The position numbers and the translations under genes are program-made. The notes beneath the pieces were generated by a model that was given only the letters and a program-made list of their open reading frames with translations, was not told the DNA's origin and ran no database searches. 64,000 bases of DNA from Sphingobacterium sp. UBA2700 (GTDB taxonomy: Bacteria; Bacteroidota; Bacteroidia; Sphingobacteriales; Sphingobacteriaceae), in contig DELI01000023.1 in NCBI GenBank assembly GCA_002354335.1, positions 1-64,000 of the forward strand. The letters run 5' to 3'. Shown here piece after piece: positions 18,932 through 28,220 of this stretch (its first letter is position 1; each line of letters begins with the position of its first letter).

Positions 18932-19528
18932 ATGATTAAAACCTTTAAATCTACCTTCCTTTTATTTGCTATTGTGGGGTTTTCCTGGACGTCAATGACC
19001 TCTTGTTCGGATGATAACGACGTGGTTATTCCTAAACTCAACGACAGTGGAGCGAAGACGGAATTAGCATCTATCACGGTGCCTCCCAACAAAAAAGTAT
19101 TCTTTGACTTCAAAACAAACTCCGTTCAGGACAGTGCAAAAAGCATGGTGAACTTATCCGGAATGTATGGTTCCAATTTAAAGAACTCACGAGATGATGT
19201 CTACTCAATGGGCTACTTCGATATGGAAAATACTTCCGTTGAAAAACTTACATTGAAAGATATCTTGGCTGTGAAAATCACTGCGACAAATGAGTTTACC
19301 ATTGATGCGTCGAGTGCCGGAGCACCTGCGAAAGGCGCTACTTGGATCATCTATGACTTTAAGAATAATCATGCAGTTTATCCGACCCCAAATCGTTACA
19401 TCGTCATGTACAAAGGCAAAGTATTAAATGATGAGGCAGAGGAGCTTTATGTCATCAACGCTGGAAAAATCACTGCTGCGCAGGGGACTGCAGCATATAA
19501 TATCAATGTGAAGAAATTCATTAAATAA
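18932..19528 (+). CDS. Lipoprotein of the heme operon, possibly HmuY-like
   Basis: A 198-residue lipoprotein with lipobox SMTSC (Cys about 25) followed by SDD. The body is beta-rich, with VFFDFKTNSVQDSAKSMV near the start and ELYVINAGKITAAQGT late. A layout of sequence around an FDF/TNS motif is compatible with a diverged HmuY-type fold, but I do not see a firm family match. It follows heme oxygenase by 6 bp and is the last gene before a terminator. A second surface heme-binding lipoprotein is the most natural role; this is inferred from context. Confidence 0.65.
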   Translation: MIKTFKSTFLLFAIVGFSWTSMTSCSDDNDVVIPKLNDSGAKTELASITVPPNKKVFFDFKTNSVQDSAKSMVNLSGMYGSNLKNSRDDVYSMGYFDMENTSVEKLTLKDILAVKITATNEFTIDASSAGAPAKGATWIIYDFKNNHAVYPTPNRYIVMYKGKVLNDEAEELYVINAGKITAAQGTAAYNINVKKFIK

Positions 19529-19550
19529 AGTTAAAATTATAGGATAGTGA

Positions 19551-19583
19551 AGAGGGATCATCTGAAAAGGTGGTCCTTTTTTT
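19551..19583 (+). terminator. Terminator of the heme-uptake operon
   Basis: AGGGATCA and TGGTCCTT pair with G-U help around a short loop, followed by a run of seven to eight T. It lies 23 bases past the last lipoprotein stop. The remaining 210 bases before the topoisomerase gene show nothing else clear. Confidence 0.75.
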
Positions 19584-19795
19584 ATGGAAGTATATATTTT
19601 CAACGGGCATTAAGAGCTTTCCTTTTCTTCTGATGCTGGATTAGAGATATTGTGGCTTGTCCAATGCACCCCTCTCCTCCCCCTACCATAATTTGCATTA
19701 TACCATATTACGCAAATTCCAATAAGAAATTGTCCAACGGAGAACGAATTTCATTATGAGATGTTATAACAAGGATATCATTAAAATATAAGAAG

Positions 19796-20836
19796 ATGCA
19801 GGAGGATGTTCAATCAACAAAAGAATTGAAGAGCCACGGACTACGTTATGTGGATTGCAATAAGAATGGGATAAAACGCTTGAGAAAGGGAAAGAAATTT
19901 ACCTATGTGGATACGAAGGGAAAGACGGTAAGTGATGAAAAGAAGCTTAAGCGGATCGCCAGTTTAGTCATTCCTCCAGCATGGGAGGATGTGTGGATAT
20001 GCGCAAGCCCAAACGGTCATATTCAGGCGACTGGGATAGATGTCCGCGGCCGCAAACAATATAAATACCATACTACCTGGTCTTCTTTGCGCAAAGACAA
20101 TAAATTTGCCAACCTCATCGTGTTTGGCAAGGGGCTTCCACTTCTCCGCAAACAAATCCAACGAGATTTACGACGGAAAGAATTGGATGAACGCAAAGTA
20201 GTCGCCTTAGCTTTAGAAATAATGGATCAGACGTCGATTCGAATTGGCAATGAGCAGTATAGCAAGCAAAACGGATCCTACGGCTTAACCACGCTTAAGA
20301 ATAAACATGCAGACTTTCAAGACAATAAAGTATTTTTCAAATTTATTGGAAAGAAAGGTATCAAACAGCAAAAGGTCTTAAAAGGGAAAAAACTATTCAA
20401 CATTCTACGATCTGTAAAGGAGATACCAGGACAACGATTATTTCAATATTTAGATAAGAATGGGCGATCGTATTCGCTGGATTCTGCTCAACTTAATCAT
20501 TATTTGAAAACATTCTATCAGGAGGAGGTCACTTGCAAGACATTTCGTACCTGGAACGCTTGTTTTTCATTTCTAGATTATTTGTCAGAATCCGCTGCTC
20601 CGGAAACAAAAAAGGAACGCAAAGAAATATTGAACGGGGCAATAGAGCATGTCGCGAAATTACTAGGTAATACAAAAACCATCGCCAAAAACCATTATAT
20701 AGATCCTCGACTTATGGAAAGCTATGAAGAAGGACTCTTGGACAAATGGATTAGAAAAGTACCTTCCGCGGCAAAGGAAAAGGAAAAACATATCACGAAA
20801 AAGCTTCTTCGCATGTTACAATTAACCGACAAGTAA
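19796..20836 (+). CDS. DNA topoisomerase IB (poxvirus type)
   Basis: A 346-residue monomeric type IB topoisomerase that relaxes supercoils through a 3'-phosphotyrosine intermediate. Residues about 1-90 form the N-terminal DNA-clamp domain (FTYVDTKGK, IPPAWEDVWIC, GHIQATGIDVRGRKQYKYH). The catalytic domain shows RIGNEQYSKQNGSYGLTTL, KNKHADF, and CKTFRTWNACFSF (catalytic Arg). The likely nucleophile is Tyr301 in NHYIDP. One departure: the usual Gly after FRTW-x is replaced here by Asn-Ala-Cys. It opens a stress/DNA-repair block and has no operon partner close by. Confidence 0.9.
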   Translation: MQEDVQSTKELKSHGLRYVDCNKNGIKRLRKGKKFTYVDTKGKTVSDEKKLKRIASLVIPPAWEDVWICASPNGHIQATGIDVRGRKQYKYHTTWSSLRKDNKFANLIVFGKGLPLLRKQIQRDLRRKELDERKVVALALEIMDQTSIRIGNEQYSKQNGSYGLTTLKNKHADFQDNKVFFKFIGKKGIKQQKVLKGKKLFNILRSVKEIPGQRLFQYLDKNGRSYSLDSAQLNHYLKTFYQEEVTCKTFRTWNACFSFLDYLSESAAPETKKERKEILNGAIEHVAKLLGNTKTIAKNHYIDPRLMESYEEGLLDKWIRKVPSAAKEKEKHITKKLLRMLQLTDK

Positions 20837-20926
20837 AATGCTCCTAAAAACGATATAAATACCTGTTTTACAACTTCAACAAACTAGCACCCTAAGTCAA
20901 ATGTTCTTCCATCAAAATAGATCATT

Positions 20927-21385
20927 ATGGAAACGCTAGATAGAAAGATAGAGATATTAAGAGATGCCATTGAAATCAACAATGAGCGTATTGCTGGTTA
21001 TCAAAAAGCACAAGATATTGTTGAGTCGGAAAACCTGGAGAATCTATACGCCTTGTTTGGCGATTACAAACGGCAATCTGAACAATTTAAGTCAGAGCTA
21101 GCGCCATTTATCACGCAATTCGAAGAAACTGTTGATAATGGAACAATGGTAAGCGGTAAGCTATTTAGAGCGTGGATGGACCTTAAATCATTGGTCGCTC
21201 CATCTACTTCAGAGTCCGTGCTGGCAAGTTGCGAAAAAGGCGAAGATGAATTCAAAAAAGAATACAAAGATTTAATCAACGAGTCCTTATCCGACTTCCC
21301 TGAGATAGTCGATCTTTTGCAAACACAACTTACCATCCAGTTAGGCGCACATGATCACATCAAAGAGCTCCGAGATAACTCATAA
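20927..21385 (+). CDS. DUF2383 ferritin-like protein (PA2169 family)
   Basis: A 152-residue, nearly all-helical protein beginning METLDRKIEILRDAIEINNE, with a Gly-Tyr (RIAGYQKA) and paired helices matching the PA2169/DUF2383 four-helix fold. No membrane segments. The biochemical role of the family is not settled; members often occur among stress genes in Bacteroidota and pseudomonads. It stands 90 bp after the topoisomerase gene and is followed by an unusual two-tier hairpin. Confidence 0.75.
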   Translation: METLDRKIEILRDAIEINNERIAGYQKAQDIVESENLENLYALFGDYKRQSEQFKSELAPFITQFEETVDNGTMVSGKLFRAWMDLKSLVAPSTSESVLASCEKGEDEFKKEYKDLINESLSDFPEIVDLLQTQLTIQLGAHDHIKELRDNS

Positions 21386-21405
21386 GACACTAAGACATTT
21401 CCACT

Positions 21406-21444
21406 TGACCAGATTGCGCTTTCTAGCGAAAGACTCTCTGGTCA
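21406..21444 (+). other. Two-tier RNA hairpin after the DUF2383 gene
   Basis: An outer 8-bp stem (TGACCAGA with TCTGGTCA) encloses a second 5-bp stem (CTTTC with GAAAG) with a TAGC tetraloop. It starts 20 bases past the DUF2383 stop. There is no T-run, so it could be a processed 3' end, a small structured RNA, or a leader for the kinase gene 155 bases downstream. Confidence 0.45.
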
Positions 21445-21599
21445 TGTTGGAAGCCAAGAAATATTAAACGCAATTTTATTACAACAAACATCCCATGAAT
21501 CCCCAGATGCATATTTGGGGATTTACTTTTAGATGTGCGATTTCTAATCTAGAATCAGTACTTTTAGAGATACATCAACAAAACAGCAGCTACTTCTAC

Positions 21600-22697
21600 A
21601 TGCCAGAACAGCATTCTCTTAAATTATTAATTGACGTACTGAACCATTCCCCCTTAGCTACTGCAATTTACGATAGCAGCGACCTAAATATCGCTTTTGC
21701 CAATGAAGCTATGATTGCGATGTGGTGCAGTAATCCATCAATTATAGGCAAACCATTCTCTGAGGCTTTCCCAAATTTTAAAGAAGAGGGATTTTCAAGA
21801 ATCCTAGAAAATGTATGGCAGACCGGTATTAGCTATAAAGCGATGGATACACCGGCAGACATTCTTGATGGGGATTTCACCCATACGCGGCATTTCAACT
21901 TCGAATACAAAGCTTTGGTCGATGCCAACAATGAAACTTTCGCGATTCTGCATACCTCCATTGACGTCACGGCAAAGAACAGAGCTCTTCAAATGCTCAA
22001 AAAGCAAGAGCAACAGCTTTCAATCAATAACGATTTGGAGGAAATCACCAATAGCTTGGCCCATGACGCAAAGAACCCCATTGCAATCGCTCGTCTTGCC
22101 ATTGACACCCTGAGGGAAGATAACAAAGTAGATTCAGATAAAAGAACACAATGGTATGATATCATTGATCAAGCGATGGTCAGCTTGAACACAATCATCG
22201 ATAAAACCGTTCAGCTAAGCGAAGCGCGCGCATATTCTCCTGAAAAAACTTTAATCCACGTTGCAGACAAGATCAAGTTTTGGTGTGAAGACGCTATACT
22301 GTTACATGATGCTCCAAACACAAGGATTGAAACGGGTCTTCTTTTGCCGGTATTGGGCGATCAGGGCGGCATATTCCAGCTATTCAGCAATATTATTAGC
22401 AACGCCATCAAATATTCCTCATCAGTTCGAGAACCCTCCGTTCAAATTTACTCCGAAAAAACCAGTAAGGGTGTCGTTTATCACATCAAGGATAATGGAA
22501 TTGGCATACCAGAGCAGGAAATCGATGAAATTTACTACAACTTTCAGCGGGGATCAAACTCGAGTAAACATAGGGGATCTGGCATTGGGCTTTTCATCGC
22601 GAAGCGCGTCATAAAACGTCTTGACGGACAAATAAATATCTCCAGCAAAATAAACGTTGGAACAGAAGTTCGTCTTTTCTTCCCCAATCAATCCTAA
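21600..22697 (+). CDS. PAS-domain sensor histidine kinase
   Basis: A soluble sensor kinase of about 365 residues. A PAS-like domain occupies about 15-130 (LNHSPLATAIYDSSDLNIAFAN, then a PAC-like FAILHTSIDVTAKN). HisKA has the phospho-acceptor in SLAHDAKNPIA, where HDAKNP replaces the usual HDLRNP/HELRTP. HATPase_c follows: SNIISNAIKYSS, DNGIGIP, FQRGSN and GSGIGLFIAKRV. The ATG at 21600 is chosen because the PAS domain starts soon after; an in-frame ATG at 21495 would add 35 residues without a recognisable feature. No response regulator gene is adjacent. Confidence 0.85.
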   Translation: MPEQHSLKLLIDVLNHSPLATAIYDSSDLNIAFANEAMIAMWCSNPSIIGKPFSEAFPNFKEEGFSRILENVWQTGISYKAMDTPADILDGDFTHTRHFNFEYKALVDANNETFAILHTSIDVTAKNRALQMLKKQEQQLSINNDLEEITNSLAHDAKNPIAIARLAIDTLREDNKVDSDKRTQWYDIIDQAMVSLNTIIDKTVQLSEARAYSPEKTLIHVADKIKFWCEDAILLHDAPNTRIETGLLLPVLGDQGGIFQLFSNIISNAIKYSSSVREPSVQIYSEKTSKGVVYHIKDNGIGIPEQEIDEIYYNFQRGSNSSKHRGSGIGLFIAKRVIKRLDGQINISSKINVGTEVRLFFPNQS

Positions 22698-22755
22698 TTT
22701 CATTGAACGATTCTATTGCTTTGTTGTTCTCTACTTAGATCAAAAACATTAGAAA

Positions 22756-23646
22756 ATGGAAACAACAAAAGAAGGAAATCCTAAAGATTTATACCCAAGT
22801 CCACCGTTTAAAAAACAGACACAAGAACCTCCTGGCGAAACGAAGAAGATGGATCCTAGACCGGACCATGGCGAACAGAGCTACGAAGGTTCAGGACTTT
22901 TGACAGGCAAGGTTGCTATCATTACGGGTGCTGACTCGGGAATTGGCAAAGCCGTAGCCATTGCTATGGCCAGAGAAGGCGCCGATATCATGATCTGCTA
23001 TAAAGATGATATCGAAGATGAGGATGCCAAAGATACGGAAAGCTATGTGAAGCAGGCCGGTAGAGAGGCCATTCTATTCAAAGGTGACATCCGTTCGGAA
23101 GAAACCTGCAAGAAGATCATTGATATCGCTGTTGAACGCTATAAAAAAATCGATATCCTAATAAATAACGCAGCTTATCAAATGAGTTATAAGAACCTGC
23201 AAGAGATTACGGCAGAAGAATGGAACAAGACCTTTGAGGTTAACCTAAGCGCCATGTTTTACTTAACGAAATACGCGCAGGAACATATCCGGGAAGGTGG
23301 AAGTATCATCAACACCACCTCCGTCAATGCATATGACCCGAATCCTACCCTATTGCCCTATGCCGCCAGCAAAGCTGCTATCCAGAACTTTACGTCCAAT
23401 CTTGCACAGAAGTTTTTAGAAGAAGGCAACGGAATCCGAGTCAACGCAGTAGCCCCAGGCCCCGTGTGGACACCACTGATACCGAGCACAATTCCAGACC
23501 ATGAGCATTTTGGCGACAATACACCGATCGGAAGACCCGGACAGCCGGCGGAAATTGCGCCAGTCTATGTCTTCTTGGCGTCCGCTGCTGCATCCTATGT
23601 ATCGGGTGCCACCATACCGGCTACCGGCGGAAGGATTACGATCTAG
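22756..23646 (+). CDS. SDR-family oxidoreductase (YdaD/YhxC-like)
   Basis: A 296-residue short-chain dehydrogenase. A 45-residue polar, Pro-rich leader (LYPSPPFKKQTQEPPGETKK) precedes the Rossmann fold, a layout typical of general-stress SDRs such as Bacillus YdaD/YhxC. Seen: GADSGIGKAVA (cofactor loop), NNAAY, catalytic Ser in NTTSVN and YxxxK in YAASK. C-terminal VSGATIPATGG is the usual SDR ending. Its substrate is unknown. The 3' end overlaps the convergent CinA-type gene by 4 bp. Confidence 0.85.
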   Translation: METTKEGNPKDLYPSPPFKKQTQEPPGETKKMDPRPDHGEQSYEGSGLLTGKVAIITGADSGIGKAVAIAMAREGADIMICYKDDIEDEDAKDTESYVKQAGREAILFKGDIRSEETCKKIIDIAVERYKKIDILINNAAYQMSYKNLQEITAEEWNKTFEVNLSAMFYLTKYAQEHIREGGSIINTTSVNAYDPNPTLLPYAASKAAIQNFTSNLAQKFLEEGNGIRVNAVAPGPVWTPLIPSTIPDHEHFGDNTPIGRPGQPAEIAPVYVFLASAAASYVSGATIPATGGRITI

Positions 23647-24137
23647 ACAATCGCAAGAAACTCATCCAATAAAGATAATGATGCGTTAAACGCTTTTACA
23701 TAAGTATCCGCAGCATTCCGGGAAGGCAGAGAATAGACTCGCGAAACAAGAATTCCATGAATATTAATTGCGATGAAAACATCACCTACCTCAGCTGTCG
23801 GATGCTTTCTTGTTCCCTCATACGCAACTCCGGTCAAAGCGATATGCACATCTGCAGGCATACGCTTCTTTAAACCAGGAATCAAAGCCTTAGTAACTTC
23901 CATAGACTCCGCGGTATAGGTATCGATCAAGTACTGCGGTACCCGGAGCAGTTGCGTCTTCACGGACTCTTCGAAACACACGATACTGCCCTTCAAAATA
24001 TCGCCCGCATCGACCTGTAGGCTCCAAATACTCGATAAAAAACCTGCCGTCATACTCTCCACCGTTGCCAACGTCCAGCGTCTTTTCACTAATTCAGCCG
24101 CTACTTTATTCAATAACTGATGATCTATACGTACCAT
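23643..24137 (-). CDS. CinA C-terminal family amidase (PncC-like)
   Basis: A 164-residue stand-alone CinA_C domain. Motifs: ATVESMTAGFLSS (active-site region), GSIVCFEESVKTQLL and IALTGVAYEG. The family hydrolyses nicotinamide mononucleotide to nicotinic acid mononucleotide in the pyridine nucleotide cycle, salvaging the NMN that DNA ligase LigA releases. Only the C-terminal domain is present, as in PncC. No signal peptide. The match is weaker than for close PncC enzymes (V-A-Y replaces the common I-A-G-P), so the activity is probable rather than certain. Confidence 0.72.
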   Translation of the reverse strand: MVRIDHQLLNKVAAELVKRRWTLATVESMTAGFLSSIWSLQVDAGDILKGSIVCFEESVKTQLLRVPQYLIDTYTAESMEVTKALIPGLKKRMPADVHIALTGVAYEGTRKHPTAEVGDVFIAINIHGILVSRVYSLPSRNAADTYVKAFNASLSLLDEFLAIV

Positions 24138-24264
24138 AATATATCTTCATATTTCATATCCATAGCATTAAACAAGCCGGATGATAAATCGTTGTAGAAA
24201 AACAAATAACGGCCGAATGAACCTATCAGCCGCTTAGTTGTTATATAGACAAACAATCAATTTT

Positions 24265-25020
24265 ATGAGAGCAATTTGGACAGGAGCAATCGGCTTCGGC
24301 CTGGTGAATATTCCGATTAAAATTTATAGTGCAACACAATCCAGCAGCTTGGATCTAGATATGTTGGATCGAAAGGATCAAGCAAATATCAAATACAAGC
24401 GTGTCAATGAGAAAACCGGAAAAGAAGTCGCTTGGGAAAATATTGTTAAAGGCTACCTGCTTAAAGACAAGTATGTGGTGCTGGAAGATGCAGATTTCGA
24501 GGATGCCATGCCCGAAAAAAACAAAATGATCAACCTACAGTCCTTCGTTAAGATTCAGGAAGTAGACTCGGTTTATTTTGATACACCCTACTACCTGGAG
24601 CCACAAAAATCTGGAGAGAAGGCCTATCAACTGTTGCTAAAAGCACTGGAGAAAAGCAAAACGGCAGGCCTGGGAACCTTCGTGATGCGCAATGTAGAAA
24701 ACCTGGCCATCATCAAACCTTCAAACAATATTCTGGTGCTCAACAAACTTCGTTTTGAAGAAGAAATTCGCAGCACGGAAGATTTGAAAGATAGCGGGTC
24801 GGTAAAGATTAAAAAAGAAGAGATGGATATGGCGATGCAACTGATCAAAGCCAATAGCAGACCCTTCGACATCTCTGCTTTCAAAAACGAATATAGCAAG
24901 GAATTGCTGAAGATTATACAACAGAAAAGCAAAGGAAAGCGGGCGACCATCCGAAAGATCAATGTCGAAAACACCAAAGCATCCGATCTACTGGAAAAAC
25001 TCAAAGCCAGCCTTGCTTAA
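24265..25020 (+). CDS. ku: Non-homologous end-joining protein Ku
   Basis: A 251-residue bacterial Ku homodimer subunit that rings broken DNA ends and recruits LigD. The start at 24265 is chosen because family members begin MRAIW(T/K)G; the frame opens 9 codons earlier. Typical motifs: FGLVNIPIKIY, DRKDQANIKYKRVNEKTGKEV, FDTPYYLEPQK and GLGTFVMRN. The C-terminal tail is short and lysine-rich. Its stop overlaps the stop of the convergent ligD gene by 4 bp, so the two NHEJ partners face each other tail to tail. Confidence 0.95.
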   Translation: MRAIWTGAIGFGLVNIPIKIYSATQSSSLDLDMLDRKDQANIKYKRVNEKTGKEVAWENIVKGYLLKDKYVVLEDADFEDAMPEKNKMINLQSFVKIQEVDSVYFDTPYYLEPQKSGEKAYQLLLKALEKSKTAGLGTFVMRNVENLAIIKPSNNILVLNKLRFEEEIRSTEDLKDSGSVKIKKEEMDMAMQLIKANSRPFDISAFKNEYSKELLKIIQQKSKGKRATIRKINVENTKASDLLEKLKASLA

Positions 25021-27497
25021 AAATTGCTGAGTGCTTTTTTAATGTCGACTTTACTGTTCATCAGATCTGCCCAAGGGTCAGCAATAGCTTTTACCCGCTC
25101 GGGCACTGTATCGATAGTAAAGTCGGCAATTTGTATATCCTCCTCCAGCTCTTCCCAAGAAATCGGTGTACTTACCGTCGCCATCGGCTTCGGACGTAAT
25201 GAATATGGTGCCGCAATAGTTTGCCCCTGTCGATTTTGCAAGAAGTCCAGGTAAATCATCCCCTCTCGTTTCTTCGGATCGCGAACCAAACTGGTCGTAT
25301 TGGGATGCTGATCTTGGACAAGCTGCGCGACAAATTGAATGAAATCGCGAACGACTTCATAATCATAGCGCTCGTTGACATGCAGAAAAATATGGAAACC
25401 CGTCGAACCAGAGGTTTTTATAAATGCCGAGACCCCCGCTTTGTCAAACACCTGCTTAGAAGTTCTCGCGACAGCCTTCAGCTCGTCGAAGTCCGCGCCG
25501 TTAGGATCTAAGTCCAACACCGCAAACTTGGGCTTATCGGGCTTCTTATACGTCGATAACCAAGGATTGATTTCAATAGAACCGAGATTAGCGATAAAGA
25601 GTAAGCTCGCCAAATCGTTGCACAGCAAATAATCTATCGTGCTGTTATTGCTTTTCGAGTACATGGGCGCTATCTTAATCCAGGAAGGAAGCTGATCGGG
25701 CTCCACATCTTTCTGAAAAAAACTCTTGCCTTTGATCCCATTCGGAAAACGATTCATTGAAATCGGCCTATCTTTAACATAAGGAAGTATATAGTCGCCC
25801 ATTTCTTCATAATAGGCAATCATATCCCCTTTTCGAATGCCCTCATCCGGCCAATATATTTTATCCTGATTACTCAGCTTCACTTCCTTCCGACCGAACT
25901 TCATTATACGTTCCTTTTCCATCTCTTTTGCTTCAACAATTTCCAGTTTCGTGTCTTCCGCCGCCTTATCTGTTCGCAAACCTTTGAATACCGGATGTCT
26001 TAAATGCTTATCCTTTGTCCATTCCGAATAGTAAACATCGCAAACTAAAGTTGGCTCCAACCAGGTCACCAAGCGTTCATTCGCCACCTTCACCGTCTTG
26101 TCAAAAGGTTTTGTGTCGGTCCTAAGCCTGGAAAACTCTTTATGTAAATCTTTAAGCAAAGCATCGTTAAATCCTGTTCCGCAATTGCCGATATACTTTA
26201 ACTTGCCACGATCATAAGCTCCTAAAACCAAGGCTCCAAATCCTACTCGCGAACCCTGCGGCTCCGTAAAACCACAGATCACTGCTTCTTGCGTGTTTCT
26301 TAACTTGTATTTCAACCAGGAACTGCTGCGCTTATCTTCCAGATAACTACTGTCTTTACGTTTGGCAATCAGCCCTTCCCAACGCTGCGATTCCGCCTCC
26401 TGTATGCTCTGCTCCCTGTCCGTGTTCAGACTATCTACGAATAGGATATTCGAAAGGTTAGCCTTCTTAAGCAACAGCGCTAAAATCTCCTTTCTTTCCA
26501 GTAAGTCGTAAGCTCGAAGATCGATCGCATCTAACTCCAATATGTCGAAAACGTAATAATGAAGTTGTAAATTTCTAGGTATGGGTTCTCCCGACTGCAA
26601 TAACTGAAAATGCGCCTGTCTACTTTTATCTTCAATCACGATTTCCCCATCCAATACGCAGTCCCGCTTTATTTTATTCAACTCCTTGACAAGGCTGGGA
26701 AATTTAGTATCCAAGCTGTTAGAATTTCTGGAAAGCAATTTTGTCTTGCCTGCCGAGCAAACAGCGATCGATCTGAAACCGTCGAACTTTTTCTCATATA
26801 GCCATTCGTCGCCATCGGGCAAGTCGGCTGCTAGTTTTGCCAGCATCGGCTTCGGCTTATGTGCAGCAGGCTTTGTCTTGGCAGCAGCGGGCTTAGTCTG
26901 CGTTTTTCCTGCCGAACTGCTTTCCTTTTTAAAAGCTTTGCCTTGCTCTACAATCTGCTTATCGATCAGCTTTTCCGCATCGTAGGATTTATCGGTTGCA
27001 TATTCATCCTTATGCTTAATCAACAACCAATTGTTGCCTTCACCGGTATGCATACGCACCAATGCAAATTCGCCCTTCAGTCGTTTGCCATGAAGATGAA
27101 ATTTGATTGAACCCTTTTCCAGGTCCTCCAAGAAAGTTTTCGCATTTTTACTTTCGACAAAATCATAGGTACCCTCGTCGAATATAGAAACCGTACCGGC
27201 GCCATAGTTGCCCTTGGGAATACTCCCCTCAAAACTTGCATAGCTAACGGGATGATCCTCAACTTGAACTGCAAGGCGCTTATCTTTTGGATTTAAAGAA
27301 GGTCCTTTCGGCACAGCCCAGCTTTTTAGAACACCGTCTAACTCCAAACGGAAATCATAATGTAAACGGCTTGCATGATGTCTTTGCACAACAAAGGTCA
27401 ATCGCTTTGCTTTAGTTTTCGAACTTTTTGTCCGCCCTTCCGGTTCGCTGGTAACCGAAAAGTCGCGCTTTTCTTGATATTTCTTTAAATCTGCCAT
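25017..27497 (-). CDS. ligD: Multifunctional ATP-dependent DNA ligase LigD
   Basis: An 826-residue NHEJ enzyme with domains in the order phosphoesterase, ligase, polymerase. The phosphoesterase (about 30-185) has HHASRLHYDFRLELDG. A Lys/Ala/Pro-rich linker (about 190-215) follows. The ligase has KFDG with the adenylated Lys237 and ends in an OB fold. The polymerase/primase (about 530-815) has VLDLDPNGADF, the catalytic acidic pair. This order is that of Pseudomonas LigD. It works with Ku to trim, fill and seal double-strand breaks. The gene has no operon partner. Confidence 0.94.
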   Translation of the reverse strand: MADLKKYQEKRDFSVTSEPEGRTKSSKTKAKRLTFVVQRHHASRLHYDFRLELDGVLKSWAVPKGPSLNPKDKRLAVQVEDHPVSYASFEGSIPKGNYGAGTVSIFDEGTYDFVESKNAKTFLEDLEKGSIKFHLHGKRLKGEFALVRMHTGEGNNWLLIKHKDEYATDKSYDAEKLIDKQIVEQGKAFKKESSSAGKTQTKPAAAKTKPAAHKPKPMLAKLAADLPDGDEWLYEKKFDGFRSIAVCSAGKTKLLSRNSNSLDTKFPSLVKELNKIKRDCVLDGEIVIEDKSRQAHFQLLQSGEPIPRNLQLHYYVFDILELDAIDLRAYDLLERKEILALLLKKANLSNILFVDSLNTDREQSIQEAESQRWEGLIAKRKDSSYLEDKRSSSWLKYKLRNTQEAVICGFTEPQGSRVGFGALVLGAYDRGKLKYIGNCGTGFNDALLKDLHKEFSRLRTDTKPFDKTVKVANERLVTWLEPTLVCDVYYSEWTKDKHLRHPVFKGLRTDKAAEDTKLEIVEAKEMEKERIMKFGRKEVKLSNQDKIYWPDEGIRKGDMIAYYEEMGDYILPYVKDRPISMNRFPNGIKGKSFFQKDVEPDQLPSWIKIAPMYSKSNNSTIDYLLCNDLASLLFIANLGSIEINPWLSTYKKPDKPKFAVLDLDPNGADFDELKAVARTSKQVFDKAGVSAFIKTSGSTGFHIFLHVNERYDYEVVRDFIQFVAQLVQDQHPNTTSLVRDPKKREGMIYLDFLQNRQGQTIAAPYSLRPKPMATVSTPISWEELEEDIQIADFTIDTVPERVKAIADPWADLMNSKVDIKKALSNF

Positions 27498-27557
27498 AGC
27501 TGAATAAAGAACAAGGCAATGGCGCTATAGTTTGTGCTAAACGCTAAATCAAGAATA

Positions 27558-28217
27558 TTAGTGAATTAAACCGTTCTGCACGGCAAACTTGATCAAAGCT
27601 GGCGTATTTTTCGACTTCGTCTTATCGATCAAATTCTGTCTATGCCCTTCAACCGTTCTTTTGCTCAGGAATAGTTTCTTCGAGATTTCTAAATTAGTAT
27701 AACCCTCACCTAAAAGCTCTAACACCTCCAGCTCTCTGGAAGTTAAATCAAGCTCGCTAGGGTCTAAGTTGACCGGCTGATTGTTGTTTCGAACGATGGC
27801 TTTCTCAATAAAACCCATAGACAGCTCCTCGCATAAGTATCGACCACCCCGCATCACATGCTGAATAGCAAACACCATTTCTTCCGAACCAACATTCTTG
27901 ATCAGATAGCCCTTAGCGCCATATTCAAATGCTTTAGCCACATGTTGATCGCAATCTAACATGGTCAGAACAAGCACTTTTATCTGAGGATAGCGCTCGC
28001 TAACCTCCCGAATCAATTGCAGCCCGTCGATGTCTTCCATACCGATATCTGTTATGATGACATCAACTGTTAATCCAGCTGCCAGTAAATTTAAAACCTC
28101 TCTCCCATTATTGACGTCGCCGATAACCTGGAAGTCTTGTTGCGAGTCGAGTAATAACTTGATCCCGTTTCTAACGACCAAATGATCTTCCGCTAATAAT
28201 ATCTTCACCTCTGCCAT
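27558..28217 (-). CDS. NarL/FixJ-type response regulator
   Basis: A 219-residue regulator. The receiver domain has acidic DD-type residues near LLAEDHL and the phospho-accepting Asp in VIITDIGMEDIDG; the Lys is in GAKGYLIKN. The LuxR-type HTH occupies the last 65 residues (LTSRELEVLELLGEGYTNLE, then KRTVEGHRQNL). Its start is 3 bp after the stop of the upstream histidine kinase gene, so the two form one operon and a signalling pair. The signal is unknown. Confidence 0.9.
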   Translation of the reverse strand: MAEVKILLAEDHLVVRNGIKLLLDSQQDFQVIGDVNNGREVLNLLAAGLTVDVIITDIGMEDIDGLQLIREVSERYPQIKVLVLTMLDCDQHVAKAFEYGAKGYLIKNVGSEEMVFAIQHVMRGGRYLCEELSMGFIEKAIVRNNNQPVNLDPSELDLTSRELEVLELLGEGYTNLEISKKLFLSKRTVEGHRQNLIDKTKSKNTPALIKFAVQNGLIH

Positions 28218-28220
28218 TCT

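Noticed and set aside
22261..22614. 117-codon plus-strand frame inside the PAS kinase gene
   Set aside because: It overlaps the conserved HATPase domain in another frame; the kinase reading has clear motifs.
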